From: Chrysomallon squamiferum
Lineage: Eukaryota; Mollusca; Gastropoda; Neomphalida; Peltospiridae
DNA: 25,000 nucleotides
Assembly: GCA_012295275.1 (NCBI GenBank)
Contig: CM022670.1
Span: 12,312,083 to 12,337,082 of the forward strand
Direction: 5' to 3'
Positions 1-22,399 of the stretch are shown in pieces; within the stretch, counting starts at the first letter, position 1; the number at the start of each line of letters is the position of its first letter. The position numbers and the translations under genes are program-made. The notes under the pieces were generated by a model. It had not been told where the DNA came from. It did no database searches and was given only the letters and a program-made list of their open reading frames with translations.

Positions 1-39
1 ATAATAATAATAATAATGGTGAATATTATCACAGTAACG

Positions 40-120
<81 letters not shown>

Positions 121-123
121 GTG
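1..123. repeat. Compound (AAT)n(GAT)n array
   Basis: AAT units to about 82 switch to GAT/GGT units to about 123, just upstream of the first exon. Confidence 0.95.
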
Positions 124-188
124 GTATCATGTTTCGTCTGTATTAACATTATCATAACGATTGAGATAATACTTTTCTAACATTTCAG

Positions 189-10475
<10,287 letters not shown>

Positions 10476-10739
10476 AATCGTCATCATTTTGTTTTTAAAA
10501 TGTCCAATACTGGTTGTAGAAACATCATTATAAATACTACTTCTAGTAATACCATCACAATCACTACTAGTAAATTTCTTAATGTTTGATGCAGCCTTCT
10601 TTATTTAATATCAGAAGTTCTGAATATCATAAAGTGTATTGAGATTAATACAATAATATCATATGATTTAATTTGTATGCTGTTGTCTATACAAGAAGAG
10701 GCGAATCATTTTCTAAACTTATTTTCCGCTTGAATGAAC

Positions 10740-11270
10740 AGCCACATCTTTGATTTTACACTAACCAACGCTCGAATGACCATCAATCCCATTGTGTGAT
10801 GCACAGCATCGCGTGAATAAACACACGTGAGGTTGCGTGGAATAATCTGCCGTTTAATCTTCACGGTATCGCCGAATAAATAATGTGTAATTGAAAATGG
10901 CGGGCGATCGCTCTTGTCGAGCCTTTACGCTTAGACCCGATTATCTCTTATCTCTGCATCATCGTAGAACAAACGGAAAAACGCTGCAAAACAAATATTT
11001 TGTCGGGATATTCCTTTACACAGTGAAAGTTGGTGATAAAAATCGTCCAAACTCATACAAATCACCAGCCATGTAGAAGATTAATAGCTAACGACCCATC
11101 TCTTAAAACGGACGTTCTTCTGTACTGTGTTTTCCTCCCTAAAGAATTGAGCTCCTCTTCTGTCGTTTTAATACGTTTTGGACCAGTTTTTCCCACCCAA
11201 ACTCTGAACAAACAAATCGATACGCCATTTGTCTTGAGCAAGTAATATGGCGTTGGATCGTAGCCCACAA
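10740..11270. other. CpG-rich block downstream of the receptor stop
   Basis: This block has roughly thirty CpG dinucleotides by eye, against very few in flanking sequence. It holds AAAATGGCGGG at 10894-10904, which is close to the YY1 core. An ATG in good context (10897) opens a 59-codon frame that I do not recognise. Another weak frame lies on the minus strand. The block could be part of the 3' UTR, a promoter or enhancer, or an inserted element. Confidence 0.4.
10816..10880 (+). promoter_or_regulatory. Candidate polyadenylation signals for the exon h transcript
   Basis: AATAAA occurs at 10816-10821 and again at 10875-10880, roughly 340-400 bp after the exon h stop. That is a plausible length for a 3' UTR. 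The hexamer is common in AT-rich DNA, so this is only a candidate. Confidence 0.25.
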
Positions 11271-11535
11271 ATCAACATCAAGTGTCAAGCTACCAAATAA
11301 GGAATGAATGAGGATAACTAAGAAAGATCGCTGTTACTAAGCAACTTGAGAAATACGTTTGTATAGCCATGACATTTAAATATTGTTGATGAAGCCGGTT
11401 GAGAAATTCTTGGTAATATTTTTAAATTTTTTTTTTTTTTTTTCTTGAAATGAAAAGAAGAGCCGAACTGTTAGAATAAATTTACTTTTCTCTCCTTCTT
11501 CGTTTAGAAAAGCACAAAATAAATTAAGGTTAAGA

Positions 11536-11557
11536 AATAATAATAATAATAATAATA

Positions 11558-11592
<35 letters not shown>

Positions 11593-11598
11593 AATAAT
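11536..11598. repeat. Compound (AAT)n(GAT)n array
   Basis: An AAT run switches to a GAT run and back to AAT. Confidence 0.9.
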
Positions 11599-11738
11599 GA
11601 AAAACAATTAACATAAAAGTTTCATAACTCAGAAATCTTTATTATAATATAAGAGTTAGAATGTGTAGATTTGCCTAACTAAAAAAATATAATAATAATA
11701 ATTATTGGTATGTTAAAACATTATTCCCATCTAATCTG

Positions 11739-11770
11739 AAAAAAAAAAAAAAATAAAAAAAAATAAAAAA

Positions 11771-11809
<39 letters not shown>

Positions 11810-11847
11810 AAAAAAAAAAAAAAAAAAAAAATAAATAAATAAATAAA
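11739..11847. repeat. Poly-A / (AAAT)n array
   Basis: A-runs and AAAT tetranucleotides alternate over about 110 bp. Confidence 0.9.
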
Positions 11848-12145
11848 GGAAGAACAAACTGAAAAAAAATATAAAAGTGTTAGAAATCAGTCAGTGACAT
11901 TTAAAGCAAAATTCAGAACAAATTCAATTGACTCATTTTTTTTTTTTTTTTCTTTTGATTTTTTTTCTTAATCTTCTATTTTTTTTCCTAGTAAATTCAC
12001 TTGCACATGATTTATTGATGATTATTGGGAATTCGTGTTTTTAGAAAAGAAAGAAAAAAAAAATAATAGTGGTTTGTGATTTTCGATTTGAAATATTTAA
12101 TAACAAATAATTTATCTTAACTCACACACACATATATAGACTTAC

Positions 12146-12157
12146 AGAGAGAGAGAC

Positions 12158-12249
<92 letters not shown>
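12146..12249. repeat. (GA)n array
   Basis: This is about 100 bp of GA dinucleotides with minor interruptions near the start. Confidence 0.95.
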
Positions 12250-12251
<2 letters not shown>

Positions 12252-12305
12252 TTAAATAATAAAAGAAAACCAAAAGCAACCAAAAGTGGAAAATATACAT
12301 TATAT

Positions 12306-12387
<82 letters not shown>
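12306..12387. repeat. (GATA)n array
   Basis: About 20 uninterrupted GATA units lie 56 bp after the GA array. Every unit contains a GATA-factor core, although function is not implied. Confidence 0.95.
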
Positions 12388-12779
12388 GGATCGAATAAGA
12401 CGACATTAAAAAAGCAACAAAAAACAAAACATATGAAAACAGATACATCTAAATAAGTATAAAATAAATAATACTGTATTTATTATCTGAAATATAAACG
12501 AAGTCAAAAAAACAACAACAAATAAAATTAAAAAATAAAATTTAATAAAAATTTGACAAGAAAAAAGAAAGGAAAGAGTCTGTCATAAATTCTTGTTTGA
12601 TCTTATTCGTCATTGTACTGCTGCTGTCGTAGTTTTGTTGCTCTAGCGTTTTGAGCGTCTGTCTATCCTAATAATTTAGTCTTCAGTAAGCAAACTTTAC
12701 ATTATGTAGTTAGGTCCCTTTGTTCATAGTCTCGTTCAAAGATACGTTCTTTCATTTTGTCTTGTGTGTGTATATAAAT

Positions 12780-13006
12780 AAATCATATATGTGTATATGT
12801 GTGTGTGTGTGTATGTATAATTATATTAATACATTAATTAATGGGTATATAAACGAATAAGTAATAGAAGTAAGTAAATAAGTAAGTATAATAAGATTTT
12901 TCTTCTAATTTTTCTTAAATAAGTGTGTGTATGCATACATGTATGTATGTATTTATGTATATATATATGTATGTATATATGTATTTATGTAAGTATGTAT
13001 GTATGG
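12780..13006. repeat. Imperfect GTAT/TGTG/TAAG tetranucleotide region
   Basis: Short GTGT, TAAG and GTAT runs fill this stretch, most regular at 12932-13005. Confidence 0.8.
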
Positions 13007-13082
13007 TAAATTAAAAAGTAATCAAATAAACTCATTAAATACAGAAATAATTTATTCGTTCATTCATCTGTCATTTAATGAA

Positions 13083-13263
13083 ATCTTTCATCCTTTAATG
13101 AATTCATTCAAACTTCAGTTCATTTCTTTAACACGTCTCCTTTCCTTTCAGTTTTCCTATACAAGTGCTGAGATCTTTCATCCTAAAATCAATTGATTCA
13201 AACTTCAGTTCGTTTCTTTAACACATGTCTCCTTTCTTTTCAGTTTTCCTATACAAGTGTGGA
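13083..13263 (+). repeat. Tandem duplication of a 3' splice site with the start of the candidate exon (2 copies, ~91 bp)
   Basis: Copy A (13083-13172) and copy B (13173-13263) share atctttcatcct, aacttcagttc, tttctttaacac, the pyrimidine tract ending in ttcag, and ttttcctatacaagtg followed by a GAG. Their acceptors end at 13151 and 13243. A shorter piece of the same unit may precede copy A. This is the third exon-boundary duplication in the window. Confidence 0.85.
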
Positions 13264-13460
13264 GATCAGAACTGGAAAAACACAGACAATCGTTTGACGA
13301 GTACGAAACTGAAATCTCTCGTGCGTCTTTCAGAGGAAACCTCACACATCGAGGAACAAGTCATCAACTTACTGTTATGCAACTACTTCATTCTCATTAC
13401 GTTGACAGCGGTTCCAGAATGGATGAAGAAGTGCAGGGGATTTGTGCGGATTTCATTTAA
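13244..13460 (+). CDS. Candidate alternative 3'-terminal exon of the receptor gene
   Basis: The acceptor is cctttcttttcag, with the best polypyrimidine tract in the downstream region, and GC content rises after it. Two long frames are open. One needs an incoming phase of two bases and runs about 71 codons (VWRSELEKHRQSFDEYETEI and onward) to TAA at 13458-13460. Another continues to 13494. In phase 0, the phase supplied by exon g or by the internal exon h donor at 10428, it gives only 17 residues ending KTQTIV and TGA at 13295-13297. The acceptor and first ~17 exon bases are duplicated about 92 bp upstream. I do not recognise the product. It may be an alternative receptor tail, an exon of another gene, or non-coding. 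Confidence 0.4.
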
Positions 13461-14655
<1,195 letters not shown>

Positions 14656-15306
14656 TACACACATACAGACACACACAAACATATAGCTAAATAAAAATAC
14701 ATGTAGACAAGTCCAAATATGTACATACATAAAAAAACACATTCATGTGTCATATTTCATTGTGATTTAAAGTATATATGTTATATATGTTTATATTTAC
14801 TGCTATATATTTCAACCTTTCTTTTGTATTTCAAAGTACTTGTTTAACCACTATAATATCAATTTTCGTATTTCTTTTTAGAATGTTTTTTTTTCTTTAC
14901 TTAATTATTTCGTGTATACTTTTAATCTATTTTTAACTATTATAGTTATCATCTTTTTTTTTATTTGATGACATAACGAAGAATTTTTGTAACGTAGTGA
15001 TAGAGCTATTGTAGAGAAAGTAGTCGTCGTAGTTTTATCATTGAGCTTGAAATTATTACTGAATTAAGAGTATACACGTGAAAAAGTAATAAGGTATTAA
15101 GTTCAAAAAGTAAATAAATAAGTAAGTAAGGGCCCCCAGTCAGTGTTTTTGTTGAGTGCAGTTTTCGCAGGCTTGATAAAATTGTGACTGGAAGCATTCG
15201 CAAATCTTCATGTCGATTCAGGTACAGTTTACTTGGTAAAAAAGGTAGTATTGAAAAACATTGAATTTATGGAATAAACAAGAAAATAAATAAATAAATA
15301 AATAAT

Positions 15307-15338
<32 letters not shown>

Positions 15339-15662
15339 CAGAAAGTATGTAAAATAAATGGACATTTTCAGAAACATAAATGGTTCACTGTGATACATTT
15401 GTCCGGTGTAGAAAGAATTAACTGTAGATTATTCAAAATCCTGATTATACTAATGCATGTAGTTGTTATATGTGTTTAAATATAAAACTTTCAGTATACA
15501 ATTGTCTACTTATGATACCCTCTAGGGTGTTGATGTTGGTTGATAATGATGATGATGATGGTGATAATGTTGAGAATAAAAACTGATAACAAATAGGAAC
15601 ATTATGACTGGAGAAATTTTTCAAAAAATATTAGTTTTTTAATTTATTATAATTACTACTAT

Positions 15663-15711
<49 letters not shown>

Positions 15712-15928
15712 GTTATCAATATCATCGTTAATGCGCTAATATGTCTAAACATTCCTTCCTTTTTATCATTTTAGCTGTACTTAGTAATGATAGTTATTTA
15801 ACACCATCACGATACATTGATATTCGAATATATATCTACATATGTGTTGATTATGAACGTATTTTATGGAATAAATAATAAAATGTGAAAACTGTGACCA
15901 GACTTTTGTTATACATTACGTCTCCTAA
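14656..15928. other. AT-rich flank with short tandem repeats
   Basis: AAAT arrays lie at 15285-15338 and an (ACT)n array at 15654-15711. I see no coding signal. Confidence 0.7.
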
Positions 15929-16174
15929 AATAACCAGAACAATTCAGCAGTCGAAAAATCCTTTTGTGATTTTCTTACAAGACTTGAAAGCAGTCAGACT
16001 GAAGGGAGACAACTCGATATAAATGAAATTCAGGATAAAGAAAAAAGGAAAGAGAAAAGCCCCAGCAAATTAGAGATGAGAGTTACTGTATTAACATGGA
16101 CGCACCTAAACTCAATGAAATTTCACAAAGACGAGACATCAATGTTAATCACCGTCAGAGAGGTTCTCCATTAG
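15929..16174 (+). CDS. Unrecognised open frame of 81 codons, possible exon
   Basis: The frame is open from after a TAA at 15926-15928 to TAG at 16172-16174. The only methionines are internal (16076 onward). The predicted peptide is mixed and charged, for example KSFCDFLTRLESSQ and then a lysine/glutamate-rich stretch KEKRKEKSPSK. F..D.L.RL.SS is loosely reminiscent of a GoLoco motif, but the D-Q-R triad is absent. A second frame overlapping it is also open. It could be an exon of an unknown gene or chance, and no convincing splice pair was found. Confidence 0.15.
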   Translation, partial: NNQNNSAVEKSFCDFLTRLESSQTEGRQLDINEIQDKEKRKEKSPSKLEMRVTVLTWTHLNSMKFHKDETSMLITVREVLH

Positions 16175-16199
16175 CGACAATCAATGACGACCATAACGT

Positions 16200-17570
16200 G
16201 ATCTGCATTCACTTAGTTGTCATGAAGTACGCTTGAGTACACTTTGCCTTCAAGCACAGCTAGATCACATCGTACTGTCATATCTACAACTACACACACA
16301 CAAAAACACGTCAACACATAAAACTAACTTAAAGTTCTGTGGAATACACTTTGCCTGTAATAACCATATCATATTGGACTTCATGTTTGATTCTGAATGC
16401 ATGCAGCATCAGTATTGATAATAATGTTTCTGTATTCATTTTGTTGCCCGGAAGAAAACTTCACTGAATTGACCATCAATTTTATGTTACAATAACACAC
16501 ACATATTATTTTATAGCGTTTACTTATTTTCTTTGAAGACTGATGGAGTTCACATTAATCTGAAGCTTTAAACTTTACATTGTAATAATAATAATATGGG
16601 ACTGTACATGCACATCAACGTGGATATACATGTTAAGCTGAAGAGTGCTCGAGCATTTTTTGTCGTGAAGGAATAAAGTAACGGTATTATTCTGGGGACA
16701 GCCGTGTGATATGTATAATAATGCAATCTACATTCATTTAGAAAATTGCTGGACTATACTTCGCCTTAATCAACTGAAAAAAAAATGGACACTTTATATT
16801 TAGCTAAATGTTTATCTGCATCGTCTGTGAATGGTCGGAAATCTCTTGTTTATTTATCTGACTTCAGAATATTTTGTGTGTTGAAGAAATAAAGAACTAG
16901 ACCGAACTTTAGATAACAGAGTATGTATACATGTGAAAGATACAGTACATTACATTCAGTTAGTTGTTTTGAAGTAAGCTGTAATGTGCTTTACCTTCAT
17001 GTAATACAGCAGTTATCAGTAACATAACATCACACATACGTTATCATGATAAGAAAATTGTGTGATCCTTTGTTAACTTAAAGAAATAAAATAAATATAT
17101 TGTGTTGAACATTATGTGCAAAAAAGAATGACATTTATTTACTGAGTTTTTAAAAGAATGCTGATGTACATTATACAATAAAATACTGTTCGGGACACAT
17201 TTATATTTTATACTATCGTAAAATATGTCAACATAAATACAAAAATACAAGCACGTCATATTTTCTAGATTTATTTATATTGAGAAACTCTGCAGAACGT
17301 TCAGTTTTGGAAAGGTGAAAGAATTTTACGAAATATATTAGCCATTGTCATACGTATGTATCAGAGAGTATTTTCATATGTGATGGAGTGACTTGAATTC
17401 GGTTGTTCATCTTGAAAGGCAGGAATGTTAATTATTTGGAAACAGTGAAAGAATTACATAAATGTATTTCAGGCATTAGCATATCTGATAACCTGGATTC
17501 ATATTTCTGCATTTTTTACTTCTGTTAGAGTGATGGAGTGCAGTTTCCCTTGAAGTTCAGGAAACGTAAC
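16200..17570 (+). repeat. Old, diverged tandem family (about seven copies)
   Basis: Related segments occur near 16203, 16428, 16514, 16726, 16953, 17370 and 17495. Shared pieces are tacattcagttag or a variant, a following GATGGAGT or similar, then actttgccttcat or a variant and ctgaa. Flanking pieces of the form gaaagaatta..aaatgtatt recur near 17316 and 17446, 130 bp apart. Spacing between copies is irregular (about 90-420 bp). No reading frame runs through it. Confidence 0.5.
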
Positions 17571-18935
<1,365 letters not shown>

Positions 18936-19045
18936 TTTATTATTAAAATTATTATTATTATTGTTGTTGTTTTGTTGTTGTTGTTGTTGTTGTTATTATG
19001 ATTATGATTATGATTATTATTGTTGTTGTTATTATTATTATCATC

Positions 19046-19085
<40 letters not shown>

Positions 19086-19099
19086 TTATCATTATCATT
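18936..19099. repeat. Mixed TTA/TTG/ATC trinucleotide array
   Basis: Runs of TTA, TTG and GATTAT alternate over about 160 bp. Confidence 0.85.
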
Positions 19100-19217
19100 T
19101 GCAAGCGGCGAGTTTCAGTGGTGACAACACATGCTAATTTACCTTAATATTTATTGCACTGAACTATATCCGTGATGGCATATTTCATTAAATAACATTT
19201 TTCATATATGTTTGTTT

Positions 19218-19254
19218 GTATGTATATGTGTGTGTACGAATCTATGTATATATG

Positions 19255-19288
<34 letters not shown>

Positions 19289-19440
19289 TGTATGTATGTA
19301 TGTATGTATGTATTATATGTGTGTATGTATGTATATATGTATGTGTGTGTGTATATATGTATGTATGTATGTAAGTTATAAGTATGTTTGAATGTTTGTG
19401 TGTGTGATGTGCATATATGTGTGCGTATGTGTGTATGTGT
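19218..19440. repeat. (TATG)n / TGTG array
   Basis: Regular TATG units run from about 19256 to 19312, with more irregular TATG, TGTG and TATA units on both sides. Confidence 0.9.
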
Positions 19441-19539
19441 ATAAAAATAGTAGACATTAATTTAGCTTTAGGATATTATGAATTTAATTTATGGATAAAC
19501 GCTTAAAAAGCGAGAAGATAAACACCAAACAAAACAACA

Positions 19540-19917
19540 ACAACAAAAGACATTCGATATAGAAACAAACAAACAAAAACAACAGCAACAACACACCCAC
19601 GTATATAATATATACTGTTGTTGTTTGTTAAACAGATATTATATATAAACTAAGCTAAACTAAAGTAAAAATAACGAACGACAATAAATCGAATAAGCGA
19701 ACAGAACCATTTAAAAAATTAAAAACATTTAGAATATAATATAAAAATCCAATAAAAAGTACCAAAAAAAAAAAAAAAAAAAAAAAAAGAAAATAAATAA
19801 ATAAAGATAAAAATAACAATCAACTCCCAAAACAGACAGCTAAACAAAGAAAAAAAAAAAAAAAAAAAAAAAAAAATAAAAAAAAAAAAAAGGTGGGCAA
19901 ATAATAATAATAATAAC

Positions 19918-19979
<62 letters not shown>

Positions 19980-20420
19980 TAATAAATTAATAAATAAATA
20001 AATAGAAAATAAGGAAAAAATAAAATTATGATTGTTATCACTATTACCGCGTCATCATCATCATCATCATCATCATCATTATTATTATTATTAATATTAT
20101 ATTTTTAGTAGTAACAGTAGTAATACCAGTATTGAGTAGTAATATAGATGTAGTAGATGTATTAAATATAGTAATAATAACAGTAGTGGTTGCAGACGTT
20201 GATGTAATGGAAGAAGTAGTAATAATTAGAAGAAGGAGCAGCCATGTTTTGAGTTTTGTAATTGTGGTGTCAGAAAAAAAAATAAAAGTAACAAAGGAAA
20301 CAAAGTCTAATAAAACACAAATCAACAATTAAAAAATAATAATAAAGACAAAAAAAAAAAAAAAAAAACAAGATAAAAAAAGCAAAGACTATAAAAAAGA
20401 AAAAAAAAAAAAAAAAAAAT
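19540..20420. repeat. A-rich tract with (AAT)n and (CAT)n arrays
   Basis: Poly-A runs lie near 19764, 19850, 20350 and 20400. An (AAT)n array is at 19901-19976 and a (CAT)n array at 20054-20079 followed by TTA. The stretch at 20105-20240 is a degenerate GTA/ATA trinucleotide field. Confidence 0.85.
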
Positions 20421-20619
20421 CAAATGCAAATAAAACTACGAACAGTATATGTAATCCTAATTAAATTTTTCTAAATTATATATTGAACCAGAAGTGATTT
20501 ATCTACAACATACAGGACCAAAATATATATATATAAATAAGTCGCTGAAATATCTACACTTTGTCTAATGGGCCATAATTTAAAAAATTCCCTTAATGGT
20601 GTTAATAATGTGTTCAATT

Positions 20620-20930
20620 ATTCCCCTCAGAATACCGCCTCGGGGAAACGATCTCTTAAAACCCTTAATGGATATACACACTGCGGCGTAATGTAGAAAT
20701 GGGGCACAGTCATGTGCTAGTTACTTCCGACTAACTTCGTTTTAACAACGAGCGCAGAGCGGCCATAATGTTGCAAGGCATTGTCCTAAGATATTTGACA
20801 TCGTCAGAAGTGTAGTTTTACAAACTCGACAGGGTCGTTACTTTGTTCCGACCGACATACTGAGCCTCGTTTAGAGATTGTATTATATAACTGACGTCGA
20901 CCTCCATCGACTGTATGATAATTGGACCTA
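20620..20930. other. CpG-rich block in an AT-rich flank
   Basis: About twenty CpG dinucleotides occur in 300 bp, including gcggcgt, ccgaccgac and tgacgtcgac. The last contains a near-CRE core (TGACGTC at about 20892), with TATATAA just upstream at about 20884. No coding frame is evident. It may be an unannotated regulatory element or promoter. Confidence 0.35.
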
Positions 20931-21481
20931 CTTACTTGAAAATACTTCTGAACCATAAGTCGCCATGTTTGTTTTCATCGTGTTGTTCAGTTGTTTAGGA
21001 AATATTATATATACTTCAATAAGAATATACACAGAATTAAGAAAATAAATATATGGTAAAAATCTGGTATTTTGTTTAAAGTTGATGGTTTTTTTAAATA
21101 TTTTATTTATTTTACAAAGCGATTTTGACATGTTTATTTCTAATGTTAGAATTCAAATCTATGTTATCTCGTTTTGGTCTTAATCATCTTCTGGATACTA
21201 TAATAATTCTTCTTTTCTGATTTGTCGTTCTTTCTCACGTGCTCGTGGCTATAATGGTTGTCTTCCTCTTTTTTTGGCTTCCTTCAGCTTCTCTACATCG
21301 CCATCTGTTTTAATTCGACGTATGTAATGTAAAAAAGTATATGCTATTGCATAGTGTTAAAGTCTATATAAAATATCCATCGCTATTAGTGGAACACCAA
21401 AGTTTGTGACAGACAAAATCTGGTTTGATATACTAGCATCAAATAATGAAGTAAAGACAAAGGTATTCTGAAATATTTCGA

Positions 21482-21482
<1 letters not shown>
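20931..21482. other. AT-rich sequence without recognised features
   Basis: Small open frames on the minus strand (20928-21131, 21357-21480) have no recognisable motif. Confidence 0.7.
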
Positions 21483-21555
<73 letters not shown>

Positions 21556-21575
21556 ATAATAATAATAATAATAAT
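21483..21575. repeat. Compound (ACT)n(AAT)n array
   Basis: About 70 bp of ACT is followed by about 20 bp of AAT. Confidence 0.95.
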
Positions 21576-22282
21576 CATTCTCATCATAACCATTGAGAAT
21601 TACTCCCTCCAGCTCCAGATCCTTCACAATGAAAAGTAGGTCACACTTTTTCAGCAAGTTATTTTTCTGACCTGTTCGTGTCCATAGCATTAGGATGTGT
21701 TTGTGAGATGTGACAATAACATCGCCTCTGTCTGTTTGAGATCAAACATAAAGGAGGTGATTTATTGGTAAATAAAGTTTGATTAGATAGCTGTGTGAGT
21801 GTGACATTCACACAAAATAACCGGTATTGATTCGATGTCTAAACTACTTTTACATTAATCCTGCTTGTCAATAGTCGTTTGAAAATGTTATTAGATGTTT
21901 TACGACTTTACAAACAACAGTTTAAAAGATATTTTATGTGATTAATTATTTTGGTGAAGCATCGTGTGAATCTGCCTTGTACCAAAAAGAAGAAAAACAA
22001 CAAAGAAAAAAAAAAAGCGAGAAAAAAGAACAGAAAAATCTGGAGAAGATAATGCTCGTGAAGAAGAATATAATAATGATGATGAAGAAGAAGAAGAAGA
22101 AAAAGAAATTTGTGCTATAGGAGATAACTGATAATTAAAAAAATCTATAATATTAAATAATCTAAGACAAATCAAAAGGATTCTGTACTTTTGAAAGTGT
22201 CTGATCCGGACCTTTTTAACAAAAGAACTTCTGCTTTATCAAAGTCAAATCTTGAGAATACGGACGCTGTTGCTGATGATTG
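21576..22282. other. AT-rich sequence with a purine-rich tract
   Basis: An A/G-rich stretch at about 21980-22110 ends in GAAGAA units. Nothing else is recognised. Confidence 0.7.
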
Positions 22283-22399
22283 ATGCTCAACTCTGAGGGA
22301 ACTGGAATGTTTTCTCCCGCAGTGCTCACAACAAACTGGTGTGGATACGTTCACAAGGATGATTTTGCTTTCCCCGATGATCAGAACGTGTCATATTAG
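22283..22399 (+). pseudogene. Possible EMI-domain-like coding fragment
   Basis: A 38-codon frame runs from ATG at 22283 to TAG at 22397. Within it, TTNWCGYVHKDD and DDQNVSY resemble the opening of EMI domains of the emilin/multimerin group, which carry N-W-C-x-Y-V and a following aromatic strand. An acceptor-like ttttctcccgcag lies just before it (ends 22322). The frame is closed before any of the later EMI cysteines, so this would be a broken exon or a coincidence. Confidence 0.15.

Noticed and set aside
11062-11268. Minus-strand 68-codon frame in the CpG-rich block
   Set aside because: It begins with GTG, has no recognised motif and no splice or promoter context. I treat it as chance.
16096-16236. 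46-codon frame beginning MDAPKLNEIS
   Set aside because: It overlaps the longer 15929-16174 frame, has no recognised family, and runs into the old tandem repeat region.
22172-22354. Minus-strand frame with a zinc-finger-like CEHCGRKHSSSLRVEH
   Set aside because: Spacing between the second Cys and the first His is short by one residue for a C2H2 finger, and no second finger or proper His pair follows.
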